A DNA stretch of 64,000 nucleotides from positions 317,699 to 381,698 of the forward strand of contig JADJLM010000004.1 in NCBI GenBank assembly GCA_016710135.1, in the 5' to 3' direction. The position numbers were made by a program, and so were the translations under genes. This document shows positions 56,664 through 64,000 of the stretch, in pieces (position 1 is the first letter of the stretch; each line of letters begins with the position of its first letter). The notes beneath the pieces were generated by a model. It did no database searches. It was not told the DNA's origin and worked only from the letters and a program-made list of their open reading frames with translations. Source of the stretch: Nitrosomonas sp. Its GTDB lineage: Bacteria > Pseudomonadota > Gammaproteobacteria > Burkholderiales > Nitrosomonadaceae.

Positions 56664-57551
56664 GTGGCCATTTTAATAAATGAAAATACACGAATTATTG
56701 TTCAGGGATTTACCGGAAGGATCGGTACTTTCCATGCACAAGAAATGATCGATTATGGTTCTAAGGTTGTTGGAGGAGTAACGCCCGGCAAAGGGGGACA
56801 AACGCATTTAGGATTACCGGTATTTAACACGGTAAAAGAAGCCGTGGAACAAGTCGGCGCGGAAGCTAGCATTGTTTTTGTACCTCCCGCGTTTGCAGCC
56901 GATTCAATTATGGAAGCTGCCGATGCCGGGATCAAATATTGCGTTTCGATTACTGATGGTGTCCCGACTCAAGACATGATGACCGTCAAAAGCTTTTTAC
57001 GTCGTTTCTCGAAAGAACGGCGCATGATGATGACGGGCCCTAATTGTGCGGGAACGATTAGCCCTGGACGTGCCATGCTTGGTATCATGCCGGGCCATAT
57101 CTATATGCGAGGTAATGTAGGGATTGTGGGGCGCTCTGGCACATTAGGTTATGAGGCTGCTGATCAAATGCGTCGCTTAGGAATCGGCATTACGACGTCT
57201 GTTGGCATTGGTGGAGATCCGATCATTGGCAGCTCGCATCGCGATGTGCTGGAGAAACTGGAACAAGATCCAGAAACTAAAGTAGCACTCATGATCGGTG
57301 AAATTGGAGGACCTCAAGAGGTTGAGGCGGGTGTTTTTGCCAAAGAAAATATGACTAAACCTTTAGTAGCCTATATTGCTGGCCTTACCGCACCGGCCGG
57401 CCGTCGCATGGGTCATGCTGGCGCAATTATTTCTTCTGTCGGTGAAAGTGCAGCTGAGAAAGTTGAACGGCTGAAAGAATTAGGCGTTACGATTTGCTCA
57501 ACCCCTTCTTTGATGGGTCAGACCGTAGCCGAAGTATTAGCGAAGCTATAA
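56664..57551 (+). CDS. mtkB: Malate thiokinase (malate-CoA ligase) alpha subunit
   Basis: A 295-residue SucD-type subunit. The start is GTG 56664 after GGGGAAC, 10 bases beyond mtkA; a longer in-frame ATG lies inside mtkA and is unlikely. The CoA-binding fold shows IIVQGFTGRIGTFHAQ, GGVTPGKGGQTHLGLPVF and VTPGKGG. The phospho-histidine region is GRRMGHAGAIIS, and TGPNCAGTISPG is the usual ligand loop. It forms the heteromeric ligase with MtkA. In other bacteria these genes serve the serine cycle. Confidence 0.93.
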   Translation: MAILINENTRIIVQGFTGRIGTFHAQEMIDYGSKVVGGVTPGKGGQTHLGLPVFNTVKEAVEQVGAEASIVFVPPAFAADSIMEAADAGIKYCVSITDGVPTQDMMTVKSFLRRFSKERRMMMTGPNCAGTISPGRAMLGIMPGHIYMRGNVGIVGRSGTLGYEAADQMRRLGIGITTSVGIGGDPIIGSSHRDVLEKLEQDPETKVALMIGEIGGPQEVEAGVFAKENMTKPLVAYIAGLTAPAGRRMGHAGAIISSVGESAAEKVERLKELGVTICSTPSLMGQTVAEVLAKL

Positions 57552-57566
57552 TTTCGCATTCCCGCA

Positions 57567-57601
57567 CAATCAGGCCAAGCACAAGCTGTCAGGCCTGATT
57601 G
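57567..57601 (+). terminator. Hairpin after mtkB
   Basis: CAATCAGGCC at 57567-57576 and GGCCTGATTG at 57592-57601 form a 10-bp perfect stem with a 15-base loop. It lies 15 bases after the mtkB stop. The following GTTGAATTATTCT is only weakly T-rich, so termination may be partial. Confidence 0.6.
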
Positions 57602-57676
57602 GTTGAATTATTCTGTAAAGGATATACTTTACGGGCTATCTTTGTTGAATCCAGAATCAAACTAAACTTGAGCACT

Positions 57677-58291
57677 ATGGAAATAAATCAGAAAAGCGAT
57701 AATAAACGAATTTCTACGATTGCACGATTTCTTTTTCTGTCACGCTGGTTGCAGCTACCGCTTTATTTAGGTCTTGTTCTAGCGCAATGTGTCTACGTCT
57801 TTCATTTTTGGGTTGAGCTAACTGATCTGCTCGGCGCCATTATGGGAAATCAAGAATCACTCAAACATATTTTACATATTGTAACGCCTGAAGAGGCAGA
57901 AACACCGCTCAAAATTACCGAGACCGCAATTATGCTGGTCGTGCTTGGCCTAATAGATGTCGTAATGATTTCCAATTTACTGATTATGGTTATCATCGGT
58001 GGCTATGAAACCTTTGTTTCGCGGATGAACCTTGAGGGACATCCGGATCAACCGGAATGGTTGTCGCATGTCAACGCATCAGTTTTGAAGATCAAGCTTG
58101 CCACGGCAATTATTGGTATTTCATCGATTCATCTGCTAAAAACCTTCATCAATGCCAGCGCTTATGATGAAAAGACACTAATTGCTCAAACGTCGATCCA
58201 TATTACCTTTTTGATCTCTGCTGTGGCGATTGCCTATACAGATCGCCTCATGTCACAAACTTTGAGTCACAGCGAGGCCTCAAGCAAGTGA
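57677..58291 (+). CDS. UPF0114 (YqhA-like) inner-membrane protein
   Basis: A 204-residue membrane protein counted from ATG 57677; the longer frame to 57599 has no ribosome-binding site and overlaps the mtkB hairpin. Four hydrophobic helices are visible (LQLPLYLGLVLAQCVYVFHF, AIMLVVLGLIDVVMISNLLI, LATAIIGISSIHLLKTFI and IHITFLISAVAIAY). The conserved segments GGYETFVSR and KIKLATAIIGISSIHLLK define the family. Its function is unknown. It converges on the pncC gene with a 12-base overlap. Confidence 0.88.
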   Translation: MEINQKSDNKRISTIARFLFLSRWLQLPLYLGLVLAQCVYVFHFWVELTDLLGAIMGNQESLKHILHIVTPEEAETPLKITETAIMLVVLGLIDVVMISNLLIMVIIGGYETFVSRMNLEGHPDQPEWLSHVNASVLKIKLATAIIGISSIHLLKTFINASAYDEKTLIAQTSIHITFLISAVAIAYTDRLMSQTLSHSEASSK

Positions 58292-58654
58292 AGGTGAAAT
58301 TTCTCCGAGCAAATCGATGATACCCAGCAAGGCGGCAGCTACAGCCTGTCGCCTGACTGCTTCCCGATTACCGGAGAAAAAATGAGTTGTGCTATGAGTT
58401 GTGGTTTGCTCTGAGATGGCTCCATACTTCAGCAGTGTCGTTGCTTGAACGCCCAGCATTCGATGCTTTGCTTGATTGCTGTACGTGATAAATCCACATT
58501 CATACCATCCCGAACTACCCGCAATAGCGGTAATGGATTGTCCTATCCAGCCACCAGTGCATGATTCGGCACTAACCAGCTTGAGGCCTTTGCTTGCCAG
58601 TAAAACGCCAACTTGCTGCGCATAGGAATAAAGCACTGTATCATCGACTATCAT
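58280..58654 (-). CDS. pncC: Nicotinamide-nucleotide amidohydrolase (CinA C-terminal domain) with an internal deletion
   Basis: A 124-residue protein where about 165 is usual. The first 77 residues are normal (SAESCTGGWIGQSITAIAGSS, ECGFITYSNQAKHRMLGV, GAISEQT), and the last part too (HFFSGNREAVRRQAVAAALLG). Between them about 45-50 residues including the GIAGP motif are absent, without a frame change. At the joint the DNA has ACAACTCAT twice, 12 bases apart. The enzyme deamidates NMN to NaMN; without the missing segment it should be inactive. It is the last gene of the riboflavin/thiL unit. Confidence 0.85.
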   Translation of the reverse strand: MIVDDTVLYSYAQQVGVLLASKGLKLVSAESCTGGWIGQSITAIAGSSGWYECGFITYSNQAKHRMLGVQATTLLKYGAISEQTTTHSTTHFFSGNREAVRRQAVAAALLGIIDLLGEISPSLA

Positions 58655-58663
58655 CGCAGTAAG

Positions 58664-59209
58664 TTAAAAATAACTCTCAAATAGAACAATCGATTTCCAT
58701 CCTGCCAAACATAAGAGGGTATAAAACGCTGCGAGCAAATCATCAAACATTACGCCTATCCCACCATGGAGTTTTCTTTCATAGTATTTAATGGGAGGTG
58801 GCTTTACGATATCAAAAAAGCGAAACAAGATAAACGCACTGATTTGCCACAACCAATGGTTCGGTAAAAAATATAAAACAAGCAAGAACGCAACAATTTC
58901 GTCCCAAACCATGCCGGAATGGTCGGGTGCGTTCAACGCTTTTCCAGTGATTCCACATGCCCAAATACCAATAATAAAAAAAATATCGATAATGAGCAAA
59001 AGCGCAACTGGATCAAATAGCAGCTGTAGCAGCCAATAGATAGGAAAAGCGACTAAAGTTCCGACTGTGCCCGGTGCGTATTTACTTAGCCCAGCACCTG
59101 CAGCAAATGCTAAGAAATGCGCGAAGCGGCTATACACAAAAGCCATATCGGGCTCTAGGGGAGGAAGTCTGAAATTGGATCGATACGGCTCAGGAAAGGA
59201 AGTGGTCAT
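58664..59209 (-). CDS. pgpA: Phosphatidylglycerophosphatase A
   Basis: A 181-residue inner-membrane phosphatase from ATG 59209; a TTG 21 bases earlier is also in frame. The helix GAGLSKYAPGTVGTLVAFP carries the usual PgpA signature, and the C-terminal block SGMVWDEIVAFLLVLYFLP includes the metal-binding acidic residues. FRFFDIVKPPPIKYYER is also typical. It removes phosphate from phosphatidylglycerophosphate. It overlaps thiL by 20 bases. Confidence 0.93.
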   Translation of the reverse strand: MTTSFPEPYRSNFRLPPLEPDMAFVYSRFAHFLAFAAGAGLSKYAPGTVGTLVAFPIYWLLQLLFDPVALLLIIDIFFIIGIWACGITGKALNAPDHSGMVWDEIVAFLLVLYFLPNHWLWQISAFILFRFFDIVKPPPIKYYERKLHGGIGVMFDDLLAAFYTLLCLAGWKSIVLFESYF

Positions 59210-60161
59210 AGCCTTTTTTCGTATGCTCAATTACTGTTCCGGCTGAGTTTACTATAGATAAGCCTTTCCCTTGTAACATTTTTCCGATACGCGTCAGTGG
59301 GATAGCTAATTCTCTTGAGAGTGCTTGGATTTCATTGCGTCTGGTTTCAGGTGCCGTAAAGCAAAGCTCATAATCATCACCGCCTGACAATAGCCATTCG
59401 AGGGCTTGCGGGTGTGATGCATAGTGATTCCAAACCCAGGAATGTGGAATGGTTTCAAGCTGAATGACCGCGGCTAAATTCGAGCTTGAAAGGATATGAC
59501 CTAAATCAGCAAGTAAACCATCAGAGACATCAATCGCGCTATGCGCTAGATCGATTAAGCATTGTCCCAGCTCTACCCTTGCTGTCGGAGTATGAAGTGC
59601 GGGTAAACAAACTTCAAGTGCACCATGACTCAAAATAAGTTGCTGCTTTAAATGGGCAAGTGCGAGTGCAGCGTTACCAAGTTGTCCTGAAATCCAGATA
59701 TCATCATTCGGTTGTGCATTGCTACGCTTTAATGCCTTATTTTTAGCAACTTCACCGATAATTTGTACACAGATATTAAGCGGACCACTCGTCGTGTTTC
59801 CACCGATTAATTCAACTTGATAGCGATCAGCCAACGCAAAAAAACTATGAGAGAAAGCCTGTAACCATGTCGAACGGCCTTGTGGCTCATCTTTAGGTAA
59901 TGTAATTGCTAAAGTTAACCAGCGTGGAATTGCGCCCATTGCAGCCATATCAGAAAGATTAACTGCTAAAACTTTATGACCTAATTGACAGGGATCTGTA
60001 TCTGCAAAGAAATGCTGGTCTACTACTAAGGTATCGGTAGAAATCGCAAGCTCGGTGCTTGTCTTATAAGCAATAAGGGCGGCGTCATCGCCAACACCCA
60101 ATAAAGCATTTGTTGCTGGGCGCGTAAAATAGTGTTTGATAATATCAAATTCAGATTCCAC
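59190..60161 (-). CDS. thiL: Thiamine-monophosphate kinase
   Basis: A 323-residue enzyme of the PurM/AIR-synthase fold that makes thiamine pyrophosphate. It begins EFDIIKHYFTRP and has GVGDDAALI, STDTLVVDQHFFADTDPCQLGHK-like metal-binding text, VNLSDMAAMGAIPRWLTLA and IDVSDGLLADLGHIL. Length is normal. The thiS-thiG genes elsewhere in the window belong to the same vitamin pathway. Confidence 0.95.
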   Translation of the reverse strand: MESEFDIIKHYFTRPATNALLGVGDDAALIAYKTSTELAISTDTLVVDQHFFADTDPCQLGHKVLAVNLSDMAAMGAIPRWLTLAITLPKDEPQGRSTWLQAFSHSFFALADRYQVELIGGNTTSGPLNICVQIIGEVAKNKALKRSNAQPNDDIWISGQLGNAALALAHLKQQLILSHGALEVCLPALHTPTARVELGQCLIDLAHSAIDVSDGLLADLGHILSSSNLAAVIQLETIPHSWVWNHYASHPQALEWLLSGGDDYELCFTAPETRRNEIQALSRELAIPLTRIGKMLQGKGLSIVNSAGTVIEHTKKGYDHFLS

Positions 60162-60268
60162 TCTCTAAATTATTGTGTTAACTGTTTTGCTAATGGTAAC
60201 GCGATTCCAGAATCGTGCGGATTTTTTATATATAAGTTATATCAGTAAATAGAACTTTTATGGTGGCT

Positions 60269-60778
60269 TCAATGGATTTTAACTGTTCTCTTTGCGTGTA
60301 ATGTAACTTCTGCGCTGCGTAACTGTGTAGCTAATTTGTCCATAACACCATTGATATATTTATGGCCATCTGTTCCTCCAAAAGTTTTTGCAAGCTCGAT
60401 CGCTTCATTAATGATCGGGCGATATGGAATATTTGGATGATAAATAAGCTCATAGGTACTTAGTAGGAGTATCGACAATTCAACGGGGCTAAGTTCCTGA
60501 ATCGTTCGATCAAGGTAGGGTGCGACCTTTTGCTCGAGTTCAACCGAATGTTTGATGACGCCGTGCAACAAATCAGAAAAAAATCCTTCATCGACTTTTG
60601 CGAAGAAACTAGCGCTTCTTAATTGCGCTTCGATAACGCTAGCCTCACTTGCCGTAAGGCACCATTGATAGATACCTTGTAGCGCAAGCTCTCGCGCAAA
60701 ACGACGTCGATTTTTGAATTTAGGAGCAGGTTTCGGGCCTGACTTGGCCGGTACTTCTTTCATAGAAACAACTTTCAT
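60269..60778 (-). CDS. nusB: Transcription antitermination factor NusB
   Basis: A 169-residue helical protein with RRRFARELALQGIYQW at the start and the conserved VELSILLLSTYEL and NEAIELAKTFGGTDGHKYINGVMDKLA blocks. It binds BoxA RNA with NusE and supports rRNA antitermination. The gene overlaps ribH by four bases in ATGA, the normal arrangement. Confidence 0.96.
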   Translation of the reverse strand: MKVVSMKEVPAKSGPKPAPKFKNRRRFARELALQGIYQWCLTASEASVIEAQLRSASFFAKVDEGFFSDLLHGVIKHSVELEQKVAPYLDRTIQELSPVELSILLLSTYELIYHPNIPYRPIINEAIELAKTFGGTDGHKYINGVMDKLATQLRSAEVTLHAKRTVKIH

Positions 60779-61254
60779 TCAAATTCAACTAATTTATCGA
60801 AAAGATTAGCCATTTCAACGGCTGCTCTTGCTGCGTCCTTTCCTTTCTGAGACATTCGCGATGAAGCCTGATCTTCAGTATCAGTAGTGAGAATGGCGTT
60901 AATAATCGGAATGCCAGTTTCGATCTGAGCCTGCATTAATCCACCTGCAGATTGATTAGCAACAACCTCAAAGTGATAAGTTTCACCCCGAATAACCGCT
61001 CCCAATGCGATGAGCGCATCAAATTGATCAGATAATGCCATTTTTTGAAGCGTAATGGGAGCTTCTAGTGCCCCGGGTACAGTCACTAGCTGAATATTGG
61101 CTGCCTGAACACCAAGTTGCACTAATTCAGCAGTGCAAGCACCTAGTAATCCTTCACCGATTTCAATATTAAAGCGACTCATCACGATGCCTATGTTCAA
61201 ATCAGAGCCATCTAAATTTGTTTCAATTTCTGGTATGTTGTCGTAGTAACCCAT
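60775..61254 (-). CDS. ribH: 6,7-dimethyl-8-ribityllumazine synthase
   Basis: A 159-residue icosahedral enzyme subunit. Signatures are IGIVMSRFNIEIGEGLL, VTVPGALEAPIT, ALGAVIRGETYHFEVVAN and the C-terminal KGKDAARAAVEMANL. It joins the ribBA product and the pyrimidine to give lumazine. It lies between ribBA and nusB. Confidence 0.96.
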   Translation of the reverse strand: MGYYDNIPEIETNLDGSDLNIGIVMSRFNIEIGEGLLGACTAELVQLGVQAANIQLVTVPGALEAPITLQKMALSDQFDALIALGAVIRGETYHFEVVANQSAGGLMQAQIETGIPIINAILTTDTEDQASSRMSQKGKDAARAAVEMANLFDKLVEFE

Positions 61255-61288
61255 GCTAATTCAATTCCTATGTGTTTTTTATAAACAC

Positions 61289-62407
61289 TTATTGTGAGAC
61301 AGTAGTCTGTTTATTGCTTGATTCTAAATAACCGATCACTTCTAAGCCAAACCCGGTCATGCTCGGCATTTTACGCGGCGTAGCCAATAGACGCATTTTA
61401 CTCACACCGAGATCTTTCAGTATTTGAGCGCCAATTCCATGATCGCGTAAATCTGTCTTGATCTGATCAGAGTGCCAAGACTTCGTTGCTAAAATACGCT
61501 CAGTTGAAATGCCAGCATCGCCTTTGCGATTTAGCATAACGATAACGCCTAACCCTGCCTCAGCAATTACGCGCATCGCATCGTTAATACTCCAAGAATG
61601 GCTACAATCCGCAGTGTCCAGTACATCAATTACCGACAATGGCTCGTGAACTCTCACCAGAATTTCTTTTTCAGACCGAATCTGTCCTTTGATTAACGCA
61701 AGATGAGTAATATTTGCAGTTTTATCGTGATAGGCTATTAAATCAAATTCTCCAAAAACAGTTTGTATGGTTCGCTCTGCAATGCGGGATACCAAACTTT
61801 CGGTCAAACTGCGGTGGTGAATAAGGTCGGCTATTGTACCAATTTTAAGTTGATGTGTGCTCGCAAATTCCACTAAATCGGGTAATCGAGCCATGTCACC
61901 GTTATCCTTGAGTATTTCACAAATCACCGCTGCTGGCATGAGTCCTGCCATTTGAGCTAGATCACAGCCTGCTTCAGTATGGCCGGCTCTAACTAATACC
62001 CCTCCTTTTTGTGCTTTAAGCGGAAAGATGTGACCGGGCTGGACAATATCTTCAGGCTTAGCCGCTTTATTAACTGCGGCTTGAATGGTTTTTGCCCGAT
62101 CTGCAGCCGAAATGCCCGTTGTTACACCGCTGGCCGCTTCGATTGAAACGGTAAAATTAGTTCCATGAGATGAATGATTAGCTGCTACCATCGGGGATAA
62201 TTTAAGTTGGTGACAGCGTTCTTCAGTCAGAGTCAAGCAAATCAATCCTCTACCAAACTTTGCCATAAAATTAATCGCTTCTGGTGTAACGAATTCGGCA
62301 GCCAGAACCAGATCTCCCTCATTTTCCCGATCTTCTTCGTCGATCAAGATGACCATCTTGCCTGCTCTAAAATCGTTTACTATTACTTCGACGCTGCTAA
62401 TTGCCAT
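61289..62407 (-). CDS. ribBA: 3,4-dihydroxy-2-butanone-4-phosphate synthase with degenerate GTP cyclohydrolase II-like domain
   Basis: A 372-residue two-domain protein. The N-terminal domain is a complete DHBP synthase: MVILIDEEDRENEGDLV, FTVSIEA and RAGHTEAGCDLA. The C-terminal domain has the GCHII fold (FGEFDLIAYHD, VRVHEPLSVIDVL, AEAGLGVIVMLNR) but the zinc site (SECLTGDVFGSLRCDCG-like) is missing; the region reads DTADCSHSWSIND. It therefore probably makes only the butanone. Many betaproteobacteria carry this hybrid and a separate ribA. It is nine bases after ribE on the same strand. Confidence 0.93.
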   Translation of the reverse strand: MAISSVEVIVNDFRAGKMVILIDEEDRENEGDLVLAAEFVTPEAINFMAKFGRGLICLTLTEERCHQLKLSPMVAANHSSHGTNFTVSIEAASGVTTGISAADRAKTIQAAVNKAAKPEDIVQPGHIFPLKAQKGGVLVRAGHTEAGCDLAQMAGLMPAAVICEILKDNGDMARLPDLVEFASTHQLKIGTIADLIHHRSLTESLVSRIAERTIQTVFGEFDLIAYHDKTANITHLALIKGQIRSEKEILVRVHEPLSVIDVLDTADCSHSWSINDAMRVIAEAGLGVIVMLNRKGDAGISTERILATKSWHSDQIKTDLRDHGIGAQILKDLGVSKMRLLATPRKMPSMTGFGLEVIGYLESSNKQTTVSQ

Positions 62408-62415
62408 AATCGTAC

Positions 62416-63018
62416 CTAACTTTGATTGATCGATTGAATCATTAAGCGCTCCACGTACCGCGCTAGTAGGTCGGTTTCCAAATTTACTGCTTCACCTACT
62501 TTCAATAATTTCAAATTGGTTTCTGCTAATGTATGGGGGATTAAATTAACATCAAATATCTTTCCTTCAATACGATTAACCGTGAGACTCACGCCATTAA
62601 CCGTTACAGACCCTTTGACCACAATATATTTTAGCAATTCAGCAGGAACTTGAACGCTGAGCTGATAATTTTCCCCTTCAGGCTCGAATTGTATGACTTC
62701 ACCAACACTATCCACATGTCCGCTAACCAGATGGCCTCCTAAACGATCTGATAGTCGCATTGCTTTCTCGAGGTTAACCTGATTGCCTAAATTATTTAGG
62801 CCTGTAGTGCAACGTAATGTTTCATGAGAAACATCTACAGAAAAAGAATGCTCTGCTCGTACCGTAACTGTCAAGCAGATACCATTGACCGCGATGCTAT
62901 CACCGATTTTGACATCACATAGATCGAGTTTCCCAGAATCAATTTGCAAGCTTACCCCTTTTGAGTTTTGCGCAATTTGTCTAATCGTTCCAATTGCCTC
63001 GATAATTCCGGTAAACAT
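62416..63018 (-). CDS. ribE: Riboflavin synthase alpha subunit
   Basis: A 200-residue enzyme with two similar lumazine-binding halves: MFTGIIEAIGTIRQIAQNS and IAVNGICLTVTV, then HLVSGHVDSVGEV and VTVNGVSLTVNRIEG. It dismutates two lumazines to riboflavin. In this family ribD usually lies just upstream; here the upstream region (63019-63489) holds no ribD and only IS debris. No FMN riboswitch was seen. Confidence 0.96.
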   Translation of the reverse strand: MFTGIIEAIGTIRQIAQNSKGVSLQIDSGKLDLCDVKIGDSIAVNGICLTVTVRAEHSFSVDVSHETLRCTTGLNNLGNQVNLEKAMRLSDRLGGHLVSGHVDSVGEVIQFEPEGENYQLSVQVPAELLKYIVVKGSVTVNGVSLTVNRIEGKIFDVNLIPHTLAETNLKLLKVGEAVNLETDLLARYVERLMIQSINQS

Positions 63019-63329
63019 TGCGACCTTCCTAATGTAATGATATTAAGCTTTTGCAGGTTGCTTAAGTTAATAAGCGAGCTCGAATAGTTTATCTATCGAG
63101 CGCTATATGAATCGTAGTCGATATGACATTATACGCTAATGGATAGGTAAAGGCGGATTCGAGTAATAACCTGCAATTAGGATTGCTCCTTTGAACGGAC
63201 ATGTTTAGAACTTTGCATGGTTGTAATCAGGATTGATTAGTCGGATGTTATAGCTTCGCTATTAAATCAATAGCGTTGAAGTAATGGGTATGGATTTCCG
63301 GAATATGATGTTGCCCTAAATGCAGGCTA
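63019..63329. other. Intergenic region upstream of ribE
   Basis: About 310 AT-rich bases without an open frame I can support. No FMN aptamer sequence was recognised. It should contain the promoter of the riboflavin operon. The next bases belong to an IS5 remnant. Confidence 0.5.
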
Positions 63330-63462
63330 CCGGGTCTGCTCGGCAAAGCCAATATCCAGCGGGGATTTCGTGCTCATATCGACAAGGTGTATAGTAGTTA
63401 AAAACATCGCGATGCGCTGAAATCGCGCGGTATTAAAAACGGCATTCAGGATAAGACTCCCT
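63330..63462 (+). mobile_element. IS5-type transposase remnant
   Basis: On the plus strand, bases 63381-63452 read DKVYSS, stop, KHRDALKSRGIKNGIQDKTP, stop. The text matches the DKGYSS..HR..L...GI..GI block around the second catalytic Asp of IS5 family transposases. The rest of the gene is missing. Two in-frame stops by substitution show it is an old fossil. It is directly followed by the IS481 copy at 63490. Confidence 0.7.
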
Positions 63463-63489
63463 AAACGCTTTGCTGAACATCGAATAACG

Positions 63490-64000
63490 TGTACTAGCTC
63501 AGATCAGATCGTACAGTTACCGAATTGATTGGATGTCTGTCAGATTAGATTTGGTTCAGATTTTTGCTGTTCCAAATCGTTTTCCCACTGAGCAAAGTCT
63601 CCATAGGAGTTTTCCATTGCAGACTTTTCCCTGATGAGTTCTTTCATTATTATAATAATCGATCCAGCTGTCTAGGTCCTTTTGCAGTGACTCCAAATCG
63701 TGATATAGCTTTTTGCGGAAAGTCCTTGATAGAATTCCTGTAAGATGGTTTTATGGAATCGCTCACAGATACCGTTGGTCTGAGGTGACATGGCTTTTGT
63801 TTTGGTATGGTCGATATCATTGATTGCCAAATATAGCTGGTAATCATGCTGTTCAACCCGCCGCAATACTCCGTACCTCTGTCCGTTAATATTCGCAACA
63901 TGGGTAAACCCTGTGGCCGCATAGAATGGCAGCACCTTGTCATTTAGGATATCGGCTGCAGTAATTGATGTTTTGGCCGTATAGAGCTTGCAATGCACTA
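63490..64000 (-). mobile_element. IS481 element, left part (runs off the window end)
   Basis: The terminal repeat TGTACTAGCTCAGATCAGAT starts at 63490. The minus strand carries the C-terminal half of the transposase: VLPFYAATGFTHVANINGQR, LAINDIDHTKTKAMSPQTNG and CERFHKTILQEFYQ, then a frame change at about 63719-63722 (one A missing compared with the copy at 15879), after which DLESLQKDLDSWIDYYNNER follows. The stop would be near 63545. This is the best-preserved IS481 copy in the window; the N-terminal half lies outside. Confidence 0.9.

Noticed and set aside
58380..58410. Tandem repeat as a CRISPR or microsatellite
   Set aside because: Only two copies of a nine-base unit; it is the joint of the pncC deletion.
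63019..63330. FMN riboswitch upstream of ribE
   Set aside because: The AGGGTGAAxxxxCC-type sequence and the rest of the aptamer were not seen.

Overview
The window looks like a chromosome segment of a low-GC betaproteobacterium, most likely a Nitrosomonas-type ammonia oxidiser. The evidence is the betaproteobacterial gene order (glyQ-glyS-gmhB-plsC; ribE-ribBA-ribH-nusB-thiL-pgpA), a cytochrome P460-family c-type haem protein, a PEP-CTERM-like secreted protein and many IS481/IS5 copies. The taxonomic call is an inference from protein families, not from a marker gene.

Layout. 0-14.6 kb is housekeeping: ppa (partial), a Bem46-like hydrolase, motA-motB behind a recognisable sigma-28 promoter, a membrane methyltransferase, cysS, two cyclophilins, a GIDE/EF-hand membrane protein with LemA, trmB, thiS-thiG, tRNA-Gly(CCC), a three-gene set (retropepsin-like protease, inactive-transglutaminase 7TM protein, ATP-grasp glutamate-ligase-like protein) and glucokinase. 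14.7-16.26 kb is a nested pair of damaged insertion sequences. 16.26-22.0 kb is a late flagellar cluster on the minus strand (fliC-flaG-fliD-fliS-fliT-fliK-flhB-like). 22.3-29.8 kb is a signalling block: NarX/NarL-like kinase and regulator, a diguanylate cyclase, an EAL-HDOD protein, a decayed IS481 copy and a second GGEEF protein. 30-33.1 kb holds three secreted proteins of unknown role. 33.4-37.4 kb is a four-gene envelope-lipid-like operon (acyltransferase, LpxH-like phosphatase, GT4 glycosyltransferase, hydrolase). 37.5-42.4 kb holds the PEP-CTERM-like gene, an orphan ftsH, an IS5 element and the P460 gene. 42.4-52.6 kb is again housekeeping (ygjP-like, plsC, gmhB, glyS, glyQ, ppx, phoU, rpiA, mutL). 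53-54.3 kb is a secreted-protein gene split by an IS5 remnant. 54.4-57.6 kb is a serine-cycle-type cassette (malyl-CoA lyase and both malate thiokinase subunits), followed by a UPF0114 protein. 58.3-63.0 kb is the riboflavin/nusB/thiL/pgpA/pncC operon on the minus strand. The window ends in IS5 and IS481 fragments.

Quality of the sequence. Eight host genes (trmB, fliD, fliC, the 33.4-kb acyltransferase, the PEP-CTERM gene, ftsH, plsC and the 53-kb secreted gene) are broken, ten times in all. Every break has the direction of one missing base, often in an A/T run. One IS481 copy differs from its sibling almost only by small deletions, and a tract of about 68 bases of extreme GC replaces the end of the ygjP-like gene. 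I read most of these breaks as deletion-type consensus errors, so those genes are probably intact in the organism. Exceptions that look different are the TGA inside mtkA (two G-to-T changes) and the in-frame internal deletion in pncC.

No CRISPR array, prophage or clear defence island was seen. The most interesting biology is the malyl-CoA lyase/malate thiokinase cassette, the lipid-like operon, the protease/ATP-grasp triad and the secreted-protein locus; none can be claimed as a proven new system from sequence alone.
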